DNA of 64,000 nt from Acidisarcina polymorpha. Lineage in GTDB: Bacteria; Acidobacteriota; Terriglobia; Terriglobales; Acidobacteriaceae. Position 1 is the first letter of the stretch; every line of letters starts with the position of its first letter. A model generated the notes under the pieces. The model saw only the letters and a program-made list of their open reading frames with translations, made no database searches and was not told where the DNA came from. The DNA lies in assembly GCF_003330725.1 (NCBI RefSeq), contig NZ_CP030840.1:6194116-6258115 (forward strand), written 5' to 3'. Positions 45,260 through 54,265 of this stretch are shown piece after piece. A program made the translations under genes and the position numbers.

Positions 45260-46540
45260 ATGCCGCCGCCTGTGCCCGAACAACTCAGCAGGACCATTGA
45301 AACTCTCTACCGCACGGAATCGGGGCGGGTTCTAGCGACGCTCGTGCGCCTGCTTGGAGACCTGGATCTGGCCGAAGAGTCGATGCATGAGGCGTTCGCT
45401 GCGGCTCTGGAGTCGTGGACGCTGGCTGGCATTCCGGAAAACCCGCGCCCCTGGCTGATTTCAACAGCACGCTTCAAGGCAATCGACGCTATTCGCCGGC
45501 GTGTGCGTCTCGATGAAGCACAGAGGGATCTTGTTGCCCATATGGAATCTCGTGCCAACGCCGCTTCCACCGGGTATGAAGAAATTGGCGATGAAGAGAT
45601 TGAGGACGATCGTCTCCGATTAATATTTACCTGCTGCCATCCCGCTCTGCCTCCGGAAGGACAGGTTGCGCTCACTCTTCGCGAAGTTTGCGGCCTGACG
45701 ACGGAAGAAATTGCCCGGGCATTTCTGTTGACGCCGGCAGCGCTTGCCCAACGCATCGTGCGCGCCAAGGCGAAGATTCGAGAGACGCCGATTCCCTACG
45801 AGGTCCCGGCGCCGCAGGAGTTGCCGGAGCGGCTGGATGCGGTGCTTCAGGTCATCTATCTGGTCTTTAACGAGGGTTACTCGGCTGCGTCGGGAGCGGA
45901 GGTCACGCGAGCGGAGCTCACCGGCGAAGCGATTCGATTGGGACGGCTGCTCGCTGAACTCAAGCCGGAGGCATCAAAGCCGGAAACCCCGGAAATCATG
46001 GGACTGCTTGCGCTGATGTTGCTCCAGGAATCGCGTCGGGCGGCAAGGACCTCTCCAACCGGAGAATTGATTTTGCTGGAAAATCAAGACCGCTCGCTCT
46101 GGAACCGGGAGCAGATCGAGGAGGGAGTCTCCCTGGTGGAGAAAGCCCTGAAGTCCCGCCGCTTCGGCTCCTACACACTGCAGGCTGCGATTGCGGCCGT
46201 CCATGCGGAGGCGGAGTCGGTCGCTGCGACTGACTGGCGGCAGATTGTTGCGCTTTACAACCAATTGGCGCGAATTCAGCCTTCGCCGGTCGTCCATCTG
46301 AATCGGGCCGTAGCCATTGCCATGCGCGATGGTCCAGAGGCTGGTCTGACGCATATCGATGCGGTCCTGGAGCATGGCGAATTGGCAAATTATTACCTGG
46401 CACATTCGGCCCGTGCGGAGATGTACCGCCGGCTGGGCAGGACCGCCGAAGCCCGGTCGTCCTATGAGAAAGCTCTCGCGCTGACCCAACAGGAACCGGA
46501 GCGGAAATTCCTGCAGGTGCGGCTTCTGCAGTTGAAATAA
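45260..46540 (+). CDS. ECF sigma factor with C-terminal TPR-like domain (ECF42 type)
   Basis: A 426-residue extracytoplasmic-function sigma factor. Regions 2 and 4 occupy the N-terminal 200 residues (AFAAALESWTLAGIPENPRP, LTTEEIARAFLLTPAALAQR). They are followed by a long helical tail with TPR-like repeats (VVHLNRAVAIAMRDGPEAGL, ARAEMYRRLGRTAEARSSYE). The phrase DDRLRLIFTCCHPALPPEGQ and the tail are hallmarks of the ECF42 group, which lacks an anti-sigma factor and is linked to YCII/DGPF proteins, as found just downstream. A weak promoter-like pair (TTGTAT, 17 bp, TAGTTT) would start transcription at the ATG, possibly leaderless. Confidence 0.9.
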   Translation: MPPPVPEQLSRTIETLYRTESGRVLATLVRLLGDLDLAEESMHEAFAAALESWTLAGIPENPRPWLISTARFKAIDAIRRRVRLDEAQRDLVAHMESRANAASTGYEEIGDEEIEDDRLRLIFTCCHPALPPEGQVALTLREVCGLTTEEIARAFLLTPAALAQRIVRAKAKIRETPIPYEVPAPQELPERLDAVLQVIYLVFNEGYSAASGAEVTRAELTGEAIRLGRLLAELKPEASKPETPEIMGLLALMLLQESRRAARTSPTGELILLENQDRSLWNREQIEEGVSLVEKALKSRRFGSYTLQAAIAAVHAEAESVAATDWRQIVALYNQLARIQPSPVVHLNRAVAIAMRDGPEAGLTHIDAVLEHGELANYYLAHSARAEMYRRLGRTAEARSSYEKALALTQQEPERKFLQVRLLQLK

Positions 46541-46682
46541 AAAACGAGCAGATTGAAAAAAGATAAGAGTGGCTGTCGATTTTCCGTCTTCCCCACGACT
46601 ATAGGACAAAGGAAGGATGAACCCCTGAGTGAACAGGAACGAGTCATCGGAAACCAGCCATAGGAAGCCAAAAGGAGAGTTC

Positions 46683-47051
46683 ATGCCACAGTATCTAGTT
46701 GCCGTTTACCACCCCGACGACTTCGATCCGTCGCTCGTAACCGAAGAAATGATCGAGGAGATCCATGCGCTTAACCGCGAATTGATCGCTGCCGGCGCGA
46801 GGAAGTTCGCCTGCGGCATTTCGCCGGTCGCCAACGCCAAGTCGCTGCGGGTAAAGCCCGATGGCAAGGTGCTCGTCACCGACGGGCCGTACACCGAGAC
46901 CAAGGAACACATGGGCGGTTTCTGGATTCTGGAAGCCGCGGATCTGGACGGGGCGATGTCATGGGCGATGAAGGGGGCCGTTGCCTGCCGGGCGTCGGGC
47001 GAGGTGCGCGAGCTTCTTTTTTATCCAGATCCGCGGGGAGCGACGGAATAG
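46683..47051 (+). CDS. YCII/DGPF-domain protein
   Basis: A 122-residue YCII-related protein with the DGPF-type motif VTDGPYTETKEHMGGFWIL (about residues 64-82). These small ferredoxin-fold proteins are the characteristic neighbours of ECF42 sigma factors; their reaction is not established. AAAGGAGA precedes the ATG at 46683. It lies 142 bp downstream of the sigma gene in the same direction. Confidence 0.9.
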   Translation: MPQYLVAVYHPDDFDPSLVTEEMIEEIHALNRELIAAGARKFACGISPVANAKSLRVKPDGKVLVTDGPYTETKEHMGGFWILEAADLDGAMSWAMKGAVACRASGEVRELLFYPDPRGATE

Positions 47052-47195
47052 CGTCACCCGCCGCGGGCTTAGAACGATGCGATCGTCTTGATCATGGATG
47101 GAGCACCGACGGACGTCGTGCCATCCGTGGGGAACCCCGAAACGACCCAGCGCGAGCAACACCGCTGGCCAACCGAAAGGAAAAGGAGAAGAACA

Positions 47196-47597
47196 GTGAA
47201 ATACCTCTGTTTTGGCTACTACGACAAAGACAAATTCGATGGTATGACGGAGAGCGAGCGAAACGCCATGTTCGATGCATGTTTTGACTATGACGATCAT
47301 CTTCGCGCCAACGGGAACTGGGCCGGTGGAGAAGCGCTTCAGGGACCGGAGACCGCCCTGACTCTGTATTGGAAGAACGGCAAGGTGGCAACGACCGATG
47401 GTCCCTATGCCGAGACCAAAGAACAACTCGGCGGCCTTCTCGTGCTTGAGGCACGGGACATGAATCATGCTGTCCAGCTGATGGCGCAGCATCCGGCGAT
47501 GACCTATGGCAACATCTTCGAGATTCGGCCAACCGGGGACATGAACGAAATCATAAAGGCTAGCGAGCAGCGAAGGAGACAGGTCGTCGCATCCTGA
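47196..47597 (+). CDS. Second YCII/DGPF-domain protein
   Basis: A 133-residue paralogue of the preceding protein, with ATTDGPYAETKEQLGGLLVL and a different N-terminal half (MKYLCFGYYDKDKFD). The start is a GTG at 47196 with AAAAGGAGAAG upstream. A 144-bp gap separates it from the first YCII gene. The 304 bp that follow, up to the next gene end, show no gene I can support. Confidence 0.88.
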   Translation: MKYLCFGYYDKDKFDGMTESERNAMFDACFDYDDHLRANGNWAGGEALQGPETALTLYWKNGKVATTDGPYAETKEQLGGLLVLEARDMNHAVQLMAQHPAMTYGNIFEIRPTGDMNEIIKASEQRRRQVVAS

Positions 47598-47901
47598 AAA
47601 TGGTTCTAGATTTGCCACGGACGGAATTGACAAGCGCTGGCACGCGGACAAATCGCGGGTCAGCGCTGTAGTGATTTTCCCGGATTGCGAAGTGTCCACT
47701 GTTGCCGATAGCCTGATGCGCTCTTCGAACCTCGCCGGGAGTGGTTCGGAGACAATGGCGGCCGACGGGCCCATTGCGATCAAACGATTTGGCGTTGGGT
47801 GCGGTGGTCCATAGAACCGTGCCTAGTCATCCCTTGCTAACAGCTTAGGTTTCTGAGCGCTGCGAGTTTAATGGCCAGTTATACGGACAAAATGGTGGAT
47901 G

Positions 47902-48702
47902 TTATGGGCCATTCCACTGTAAATCGCAAGCTACTTCGCCTGACTCGTCGGCACAGAAGATGCGGGCGCCATAGCCGTAAACCCTTGGCATCTTTGGCCG
48001 AGCCTCAAGCAGATACTTCCGTTGTTGACGACAAGAGATCATGTAAACATACTTGTCCTCTTCGACGTAATTCCCGGAGATTCGAATCCAATCGTCCTTG
48101 GTGAAGGGCGGCCCAGAGTAGTACCTATCCAGGCTTTGTCCGGCGCAGATGCTCTTTGCGGCGCCCCTGTCAGCGCTCGCCAGTTGCAAGGCTTTCTTCA
48201 AGGAAGCAAAGCGGACAGCGGCAATGCTCTCGTTGCGCGCCACTCGACGCTTGACCAGCGGCTTGGTGATCGCAAGAAGCGCTGGTCCTACGGCTAGACA
48301 AAGCCCGAACACGATCCACAAAGCGCCTTTTGCCGCGCCACTCAATAGCGGCCATCTCCGCGCTGCGAGGAAGGCTGCCCTGCTGCCGATCAGCGCTGCA
48401 CCTGCGGCAGCCGCCGTTCCGATCATGACAACGATGAGAGCATACGACTGTGCGATGCCGTCCGACCAAGGCCACAGAATGACACTGCTCAGCATTCCCG
48501 CAAAGGACCCGCCCGCGGTAGCGGCAACGACTGCCGACCACCCTTCCCCTCCCAGCAACAAAACTGAGGCTGCGGAGAGGAAGGCAACCGGCGCGAGCAG
48601 AATCCATCGGGGAAAATCAAGGCTCGGCTCGATCCTTGCCGGCCACCAGCAGACCCCCGATCCAACAAATGCCAGGAGGAGCAAGATCCGCGTACGTGTC
48701 AT
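47902..48702 (-). CDS. Membrane protein of unknown function with soluble C-terminal domain
   Basis: A 266-residue protein with about five hydrophobic segments in its first 150 residues and a soluble C-terminal part of about 115 residues containing three Cys (KSICAGQSL, YMISCRQQR, ARIFCADESGEVACDLQW). The end GYGARIFCADESGEVACDL resembles short secreted acidobacterial proteins I cannot name. No family is recognised. GAGG precedes the ATG. It runs in the same direction as the CYTH gene, 52 bp behind it. Confidence 0.65.
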   Translation of the reverse strand: MTRTRILLLLAFVGSGVCWWPARIEPSLDFPRWILLAPVAFLSAASVLLLGGEGWSAVVAATAGGSFAGMLSSVILWPWSDGIAQSYALIVVMIGTAAAAGAALIGSRAAFLAARRWPLLSGAAKGALWIVFGLCLAVGPALLAITKPLVKRRVARNESIAAVRFASLKKALQLASADRGAAKSICAGQSLDRYYSGPPFTKDDWIRISGNYVEEDKYVYMISCRQQRKYLLEARPKMPRVYGYGARIFCADESGEVACDLQWNGP

Positions 48703-48754
48703 CTCGGCCTCACGCCCCAGCTTCCTGCAAACGACAGGGATTATTCCAAGCTCG

Positions 48755-49372
48755 TTAGCGCAGAGCGTTTTGCTCGATGGCGCTGGGCACCCACGACGTG
48801 TTGCCTTCTCCGATCGCTTCGAAGGTGAGATCGTTGGCCGCGCTCTCGGTCTCCTGCTTCCACAGCTCGAAGAGGCGTCCGTAGCTAAGATTCATGAACT
48901 CGCTCCGGTGAACTCCCAGGGCTGCTGCGGTGCGGTCGATCCAATCCTCGGGACCTTCGAGTTCGGCGTAGAGGCCGATGGGCGTCTCATCGAGAACACA
49001 GTGACCGGTAGCGTCGGACCACTCCGTGCGCCATTTCTCGTAAGTAAATGCGGGCATAAACCCCAGCGACGCAAAGATCTTGGCCACCATATCGCCGTCC
49101 CCGACGGTGGTCTCGGTCTCGACGCGCTGCTTATAGGGCCCGGTGTCGCCTTGGACGGGCAGGGCCTTGTGGGTCAGGACCCACTTGTCGCCATATTGCC
49201 GGATGCGCAGAATCTGGCGCTCGTTGCGAAGCCGGCGGTCTGGAGTGTCGTAAAGCACGTTGCGCTCGAAGGTTCGAGGGGTCTGGCGCTCGAAACCGGC
49301 ATGCTGGAGATTTCTTTCCAGATTCATGACGTCGCGGATGCGGAATTTAACTTCCGTTTCTATCGCTCTCAT
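48755..49372 (-). CDS. CYTH-domain (class IV adenylate cyclase-like) protein
   Basis: A 205-residue protein of the CYTH superfamily, which binds triphosphates in a beta tunnel and includes class IV adenylate cyclases and thiamine triphosphatases. The N-terminal ExExK-type motif is IETEVKF (residues 4-10), and basic and acidic tunnel residues follow (LRIRQYGDKWVLTHK, QRVETET, YAELEGPEDWI). The ATG at 49372 is chosen so that this motif is N-terminal. Substrate cannot be decided from sequence. Confidence 0.85.
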   Translation of the reverse strand: MRAIETEVKFRIRDVMNLERNLQHAGFERQTPRTFERNVLYDTPDRRLRNERQILRIRQYGDKWVLTHKALPVQGDTGPYKQRVETETTVGDGDMVAKIFASLGFMPAFTYEKWRTEWSDATGHCVLDETPIGLYAELEGPEDWIDRTAAALGVHRSEFMNLSYGRLFELWKQETESAANDLTFEAIGEGNTSWVPSAIEQNALR

Positions 49373-49546
49373 ACCTCGAGTACCCTCATGCCCCGAGTAC
49401 GAGTATATGACAGCAATACTGCCTCCCGTTACGCTCACCTCGGAGCATTTCCGCTATTCGCGCGACTTGCCTCGATGAGAAAGAAGCGACCGAATCGACC
49501 CTTGTCTCGTGCAAGAATGCTCTACCGAACGGTAATTCAGAGTGCA

Positions 49547-51673
49547 CTACTCCGGATCGATGACAATCTGCAACGACTTAGTAGCTGACTTGCTCGCGTC
49601 CGCGGGGTCCTCGACTTTGATGTGCACCGTTGAAGAGCCGGCCGGCCCGCGAGGCGTTCCCGAGATTTGCCCAGAAGGGCTGATTTCCAAGCCTTCTGGC
49701 AATCCGGAGACGGCGCTCCAATTGGCTTTGGGAATAGGTGGATCGACGGTAAGTGGCGGGGTTTCCGGATAAGGCTCTCCTACTTTGCCGCTCGGCAAGG
49801 AAGCGGTGACGATGGTTGTCGCTGCACGGTCGCGATCCGAAGGAGGACCAGGAGGAGGGCCTCCGCCGGGGGGAAGGCCGCCGGGGGGCAGCGATGAAGG
49901 CTTCGGACTGGTGGTGTCGCTTCCGAGTTTGTCATCGAGCTGATTGAAGAGGTTATCCAGCAGGCGTTCGGAGAAGCCGAAGGCCAGGGCGAGACCCATG
50001 ACGAGCGGTTTGTGCGGGTCGTCCCATGCCTGCTCGAAGATCTTGCCCAGGATCTGGAATTTGACGGCTACCGAGCAGAATAAAATCCCGGCCCAACCGG
50101 CAAGGGCTCCCGTCACGGGACTAAGGAAGACGGTTGTCCAAGATGCTCCGTAGTCGCTCGGGGTATCGGTCCGGTGGAGCGCGCGAGAGAGACGGCTGAG
50201 CAATCCGCCGAGTGCGCCGATCAGGAAAAGAGTTCCGTGACCATCACCGATGGTAAGGATCAGGATGAGAAACAATCCGCAACTGACCAGCCAGCCTGCC
50301 TTATTCTGCCAGCTGAGCAGCGACGCGTAAGAGGTATCCTCACGGTCGTAGTAGGCGCTGAGCAGCTCGCGCAGCAAGGCCCGGCGACGGCCTGGATCGG
50401 CGGTTTTCCCGGTTGCCAGAATCAACTCCGCCTTGACCAGATCGAGCAGGTGGCTGCAGGAGTCTTCACCGGCGAGCTGGCCGACAAGAAATTCAAGCTT
50501 GGCAGCAACCCGGTCGTCCGGCAACCAGGTCACCAGTTGCACCATCGCTTGATGGACCCGCTGCCAGCCCGCCAGCTCGTCGCCGCGGGACCAGAGCGCG
50601 AAGTCGCCGAAGGAACATTGCCGAGGATCGAAGTCCTTGATGAACTTGTCGCCCACCGAATCCTTGATTGCGGCGATGACGGCGGAGGGTGCGCCGGCCG
50701 CCTGGTCCGCATCGATAAGGAGATTGTCGATCTCTGCCTTGAGCAGCTTCCGTGCCCGGAGAGCAATCCGGTTCCATCGCACTGCGGCCATCCCGAGCCA
50801 ATACAGCAGGCAAGCTATCAAGGCGAAGAGACTCTGCCCGAAGTTCGGAGGGAGATGCTCAAAGAATATGGGTCTGGCGCTGGTTGCGAGCGGGATGAAC
50901 TGTGGACTGAGCCGGGAATCGCTGACGACGACCAGCAGTCCGTGGGCTGCAAGGAGTCCGCCGGAGGGAGGACTGACCAGCAGGCTGACCGATTCGTGCG
51001 AACCGATCTCGGCCGGCGTCGGCCGCTGCACATCGAAGCCGTCGCTTGCGGAGATGCGCTGAATGGCGAGCTTTGCGGAGCTGTTGTTAGTCAACGTGAC
51101 GGTTTGCGGGGCATCCCCCGAGGAGGAATTCGAGGGGAACGACAAGGATCCGGGATGAACCGAGATTTCGGGGAGATACGCTTGTCCGGTTAAAACAAGC
51201 TTGACCGGCTCGGACTCACCCTTGTCGCCCTCGCCGGGCGCATAGTTATATTTCAGCGTCGCCTGCTGTACCTCTCCCGCCGTCCGGGGCGCTCTTGGAG
51301 CAAATACTACCCATACCTCGCAGCTGAAGCCGGGCGAGTAGCTCTGGCCGCAACCGTTCCTTTCGATTCGGAAGGCTGAGGAGTCGTCGATCCACACATT
51401 GATCTGGAGGTCGTTCTTGCCCGAGTTAGTGAAGAGGATGGGGAGCGGGACAGTGGTAGTGCCAACGTCATGAGCACGGAAGTCGACCGTCGTTGAGGGT
51501 GGCTGAACGGTGATCGACGAATTCTCGGCGTGAGCCATCCCTACCAGTACCGCCAAAAGGAGCAAGCTAAGGGGACAAGCCTGCCGTGAAAGCCTGGCAT
51601 CGAGGAGCAGAAATTTAACTCTCCGGAAGAATCGACGAGCAGTAGAAGCCAGTGATCGGCGAAAGGTCTGCAT
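49547..51673 (-). CDS. Membrane protein with N-terminal and C-terminal Ig-like domains
   Basis: A 708-residue protein of mosaic build. A signal-like helix (PLSLLLLAVLVGMAHA) is followed by two Ig-like/ASH-type domains (about residues 50-270) and a membrane helix (FALIACLLYWLGMAAV). Next come a soluble helical region, two or three further helices (LFLIGALGGLLSRL, GALAGWAGILFCSVAV), a Pro/Gly-rich linker and a putative Ig (He-PIG type) domain with LPEGLEISPSGQISGTP. I do not recognise the whole. The ATG at 51673 is chosen over a GTG at 51694. It follows the STN-like gene by 67 bp and probably shares its transcript. Confidence 0.7.
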   Translation of the reverse strand: MQTFRRSLASTARRFFRRVKFLLLDARLSRQACPLSLLLLAVLVGMAHAENSSITVQPPSTTVDFRAHDVGTTTVPLPILFTNSGKNDLQINVWIDDSSAFRIERNGCGQSYSPGFSCEVWVVFAPRAPRTAGEVQQATLKYNYAPGEGDKGESEPVKLVLTGQAYLPEISVHPGSLSFPSNSSSGDAPQTVTLTNNSSAKLAIQRISASDGFDVQRPTPAEIGSHESVSLLVSPPSGGLLAAHGLLVVVSDSRLSPQFIPLATSARPIFFEHLPPNFGQSLFALIACLLYWLGMAAVRWNRIALRARKLLKAEIDNLLIDADQAAGAPSAVIAAIKDSVGDKFIKDFDPRQCSFGDFALWSRGDELAGWQRVHQAMVQLVTWLPDDRVAAKLEFLVGQLAGEDSCSHLLDLVKAELILATGKTADPGRRRALLRELLSAYYDREDTSYASLLSWQNKAGWLVSCGLFLILILTIGDGHGTLFLIGALGGLLSRLSRALHRTDTPSDYGASWTTVFLSPVTGALAGWAGILFCSVAVKFQILGKIFEQAWDDPHKPLVMGLALAFGFSERLLDNLFNQLDDKLGSDTTSPKPSSLPPGGLPPGGGPPPGPPSDRDRAATTIVTASLPSGKVGEPYPETPPLTVDPPIPKANWSAVSGLPEGLEISPSGQISGTPRGPAGSSTVHIKVEDPADASKSATKSLQIVIDPE

Positions 51674-51740
51674 TGGAGAGGTATCTTCCACCAATGCGAG
51701 CCTAGACGCAACACTTTTATGGGGTTGGAAGCGGCGGGGT

Positions 51741-52493
51741 TTACGGATGGCGGGAGCTCAGAGGCGAGACATAGGCGGCCGGACTATTGGTGTAATGCTG
51801 ATATGACTCTATGTCGATTTCGTCGGTGAGCGGCTCTGATGGCAGCCTTGCGGCATCGACCTTGAAGATCCACATCCCTCGAGACCCCTGCGTAACGATG
51901 TGTCTGGCGATTTGCTCGGTACTGGCTGGCTGCGCAAGATGAATAGCAATCACCTCGTCATTCACGGAGCCAAGGATGCTGCCCGCAAAACCACCGACAT
52001 TCGGATCGATGGCAGCCCTCATCCAGATGGTTAGCATGATCCCTAGCCCGGTCATGCTCTGACTCAATACTTGGGGAAGGTCGTTGTATTCGTGGGTCAG
52101 CCATTCTCTCTGTCGCGGGGCCAGGTCGCCCGCCATAATGACTAGTCCTTTGGCATCCTCTTTCACGGAATAACCAGTACCATCGATTGCTCTGGAGAGA
52201 GCGTCAGCCGCGGTGACCTGGTTGAGGTTGTAGGCATGCGGGATGGCCGAAATGGCCTCGGGATGTGTTCCGAGGACGACCCCGATGGGAATGCGAGTTT
52301 GTCGACCGACGGCTCGGATCAGATCGATGGCGGTTGCATCCTTGCAACGAAAAGTCACTCGAGCATCTGGGTTCGCTACGAGGCGCGGTTCATTCTCGGG
52401 CTGCGGCAGACAGCCCGGCATCTGGAGATTCTGGCCGGATGCCGGTGCGGCGAGAATCCCTACAAAAGCGACAAGTCCGACCAATCGGGTCAC
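51741..52493 (-). CDS. Exported protein with STN-like domain
   Basis: A 250-residue protein with a signal peptide (MTRLVGLVAFVGILAAPASG). The segment VTFRCKDATAIDLIRAVGRQ, followed by AADALSRAIDGTGYSVKEDA and KGLVIMAG, has the layout of the STN/secretin N-terminal domain, which binds partner proteins in the periplasm. The rest is not recognised. The GTG at 52493 is preceded by CAGGAGACACC, which fixes the start. It lies between the M48 protease and the Ig/membrane protein, all in one direction. Confidence 0.65.
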   Translation of the reverse strand: MTRLVGLVAFVGILAAPASGQNLQMPGCLPQPENEPRLVANPDARVTFRCKDATAIDLIRAVGRQTRIPIGVVLGTHPEAISAIPHAYNLNQVTAADALSRAIDGTGYSVKEDAKGLVIMAGDLAPRQREWLTHEYNDLPQVLSQSMTGLGIMLTIWMRAAIDPNVGGFAGSILGSVNDEVIAIHLAQPASTEQIARHIVTQGSRGMWIFKVDAARLPSEPLTDEIDIESYQHYTNSPAAYVSPLSSRHP

Positions 52494-52592
52494 GGTGTCT
52501 CCTGAGGACTTGACGCCGAAAGAGAAGCCAAAGTCCGCTACAAACAATCTCGTGTAATGGACGAAACTAAGCGATCGAAGGAGACCAGCAGA

Positions 52593-52616
52593 AAGGCCGC
52601 CCTCAGTGGCGGCCTT
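52593..52616. terminator. Hairpin after the M48 protease gene
   Basis: AAGGCCGCC and GGCGGCCTT form a perfect 9-bp stem around a 6-base loop; the minus strand continues TTTCT. It lies 29 bp after the protease stop and may limit read-through into the STN-like gene. Confidence 0.6.
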
Positions 52617-52644
52617 CCTGTCGACTTAGAGACGAAGCAACTCG

Positions 52645-53940
52645 TTAGTTGTCGCGCCTGTGGAGGGTGGGCTGATCGTCCCCTTGACCGTCAGTGGTGC
52701 TGGTGGTCGAAGCCGAGTTGGGGTTGTTGCCCTGGGTGCTTGGATCTCCGACGGTGGTGCTGGCGCGGCGGAGCGTGGGCTTCGCTCCATTCGATTTATC
52801 GTTCAGGCGGCGCTTGTTCTCGATGCGGGCGAGCCTTGCCTTGACGTCATCGAACTCGGAGGTCGTCACCACGTATTCGTCGCGGGGAGGCAGAATCCGG
52901 GCGATCTCCTGCTGGGAATGCTCAATCCGGTCGGGCGTCTGGGGGTGGGACGAGAAGGCGCGGGCGACCGCTCCGGGCTTCCGTTTCTCGAGGTTCTGGA
53001 TCTTTTCAAAGAAGGTCACGAATGCCTGGGGATCGTAGCCGGTGCGGTACATGTATTGGACGCCGAGGTAGTCCGCCTGCGCCTCAAACTCACGCGAGAA
53101 CTGGAGGAAGGTCAGGGGAATCGCGAGTCCAGACGCCTCGTAGATGCCGTATCCGGCCCAGCCGGGGATAAGGATCATGGAGGCCATGCTGCCGATCTGG
53201 GCATAGTTAGCGCGGGTCTGTTCCCGCGCAGCATGGTGGGCGCAGACGTGGGCAGTTTCATGGGCCATCACGCCCGCCAATTCAGCCTCTTCGTCGGCTG
53301 CGAGGATCAATCCCGAATTCACGTAGAAAAAGCCCCCGGGAAGGGCCATGGCGTTGACTTCGTCGGAGTCAATGACCTTGATCGTGAAGGGGACCTTGCA
53401 GTCGGAATTCTTCACGATGTTTTGGCCGATGCGGTTGACGTATTCGGTGATGACCGGGTCGGTGATGAACTTGGTGCTCTTCTCGATCTCCATCGAGTAG
53501 CTCTTGCCCATCTTGATTTCGCTCTCGGTGGAGTACCAGTTGCCCATGCCGCGAGCGCCGATGTCGCGATTGCCAACCGCGCTGACGTCATCGACACTGC
53601 CCGGCTTTACGCCCGGCATTTTGCCATCCGTGGGAGGAGCCGGCGGTGCGGTGCCGGGGGCGGCACTCGGGGTCACGGTCGGAGGAGGCAGGGGTCCAGT
53701 GGAGTCCGGGGTCGCCGACGTGTTGCCGCCGGCGGACGGCGCAGGGGCCGGTTGAGACGGAGTCTGGCTGGGCGTTGGTTGGGACGGAGGTGATTGGACC
53801 GGCGCCTGGGTCACAGCAGGAGGATTCGTCGTTGTTGGGGTCCCCGTCGACTGGGCCCAGCCTGACAACGGAGCAAGAACCAAGCTGGCCGAAAGCGCCA
53901 GTTGGAGCGAGTACCGATCCTTTGCCGACAGTTGAAACAT
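52645..53940 (-). CDS. M48-family metalloprotease, exported
   Basis: A 431-residue periplasmic or outer-membrane-associated zinc protease of the BepA/YfgC type. A signal peptide ending near GWAQS is followed by a Pro/Thr/Gln-rich linker of about 90 residues. The catalytic domain has HETAHVCAHH (His227, Glu228, His231) and a downstream EFEAQADYLGVQYM with the third zinc ligand Glu. The C-terminal tail is low in complexity and rich in Asn, Ser and Thr, with no TPR domain. BepA relatives maintain outer-membrane assembly. The ATG at 53940 places the signal peptide at the N-terminus. Confidence 0.88.
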   Translation of the reverse strand: MFQLSAKDRYSLQLALSASLVLAPLSGWAQSTGTPTTTNPPAVTQAPVQSPPSQPTPSQTPSQPAPAPSAGGNTSATPDSTGPLPPPTVTPSAAPGTAPPAPPTDGKMPGVKPGSVDDVSAVGNRDIGARGMGNWYSTESEIKMGKSYSMEIEKSTKFITDPVITEYVNRIGQNIVKNSDCKVPFTIKVIDSDEVNAMALPGGFFYVNSGLILAADEEAELAGVMAHETAHVCAHHAAREQTRANYAQIGSMASMILIPGWAGYGIYEASGLAIPLTFLQFSREFEAQADYLGVQYMYRTGYDPQAFVTFFEKIQNLEKRKPGAVARAFSSHPQTPDRIEHSQQEIARILPPRDEYVVTTSEFDDVKARLARIENKRRLNDKSNGAKPTLRRASTTVGDPSTQGNNPNSASTTSTTDGQGDDQPTLHRRDN

Positions 53941-54141
53941 AGACCACCTCATCCACAACCCAAAAGGAGCAGAGACGCACTTCACCCTGCTACTACTTTG
54001 ACGTTAGTATGCGCCTTTTGGATGAAGGCTTCTTTCGAAATTCTCGTGGAACGAAAATAGTTTTCGCGCGCCGGAAACGGCAGCCCTAGCGAGCCCACTA
54101 TTGGAATAGATCGATGACGGGCATGGCACCCTGTTATCCTT

Positions 54142-54201
54142 CCATCAAGAATTTGTCAAGCCATCAAGAAGAATCTGCTTAGCCATCAAGAATCTGTCAA
54201 G
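54142..54201 (+). repeat. Three CCATCAAGAA repeats upstream of a secreted protein gene
   Basis: Units of 19, 22 and 19 bp start at 54142, 54161 and 54183; each begins CCATCAAGAA and two end CTGTCAAG or TTGTCAAG. They lie in the 325-bp gap between the divergent M48 protease and Hcp-like genes, which otherwise shows no gene. An operator array is possible. Confidence 0.75.
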
Positions 54202-54265
54202 TACGCTGCAGTCGTAGCAGAAAACCGAACACCAATACCATCCTGAGAAACCGGGGACTACTCCG

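Noticed and set aside
47870-47935. A plus-strand frame with VMGHSTV, like the end of a tyrosine recombinase
   Set aside because: The catalytic Arg and Tyr context is missing and the bases belong largely to the 3' end of the minus-strand membrane protein gene.
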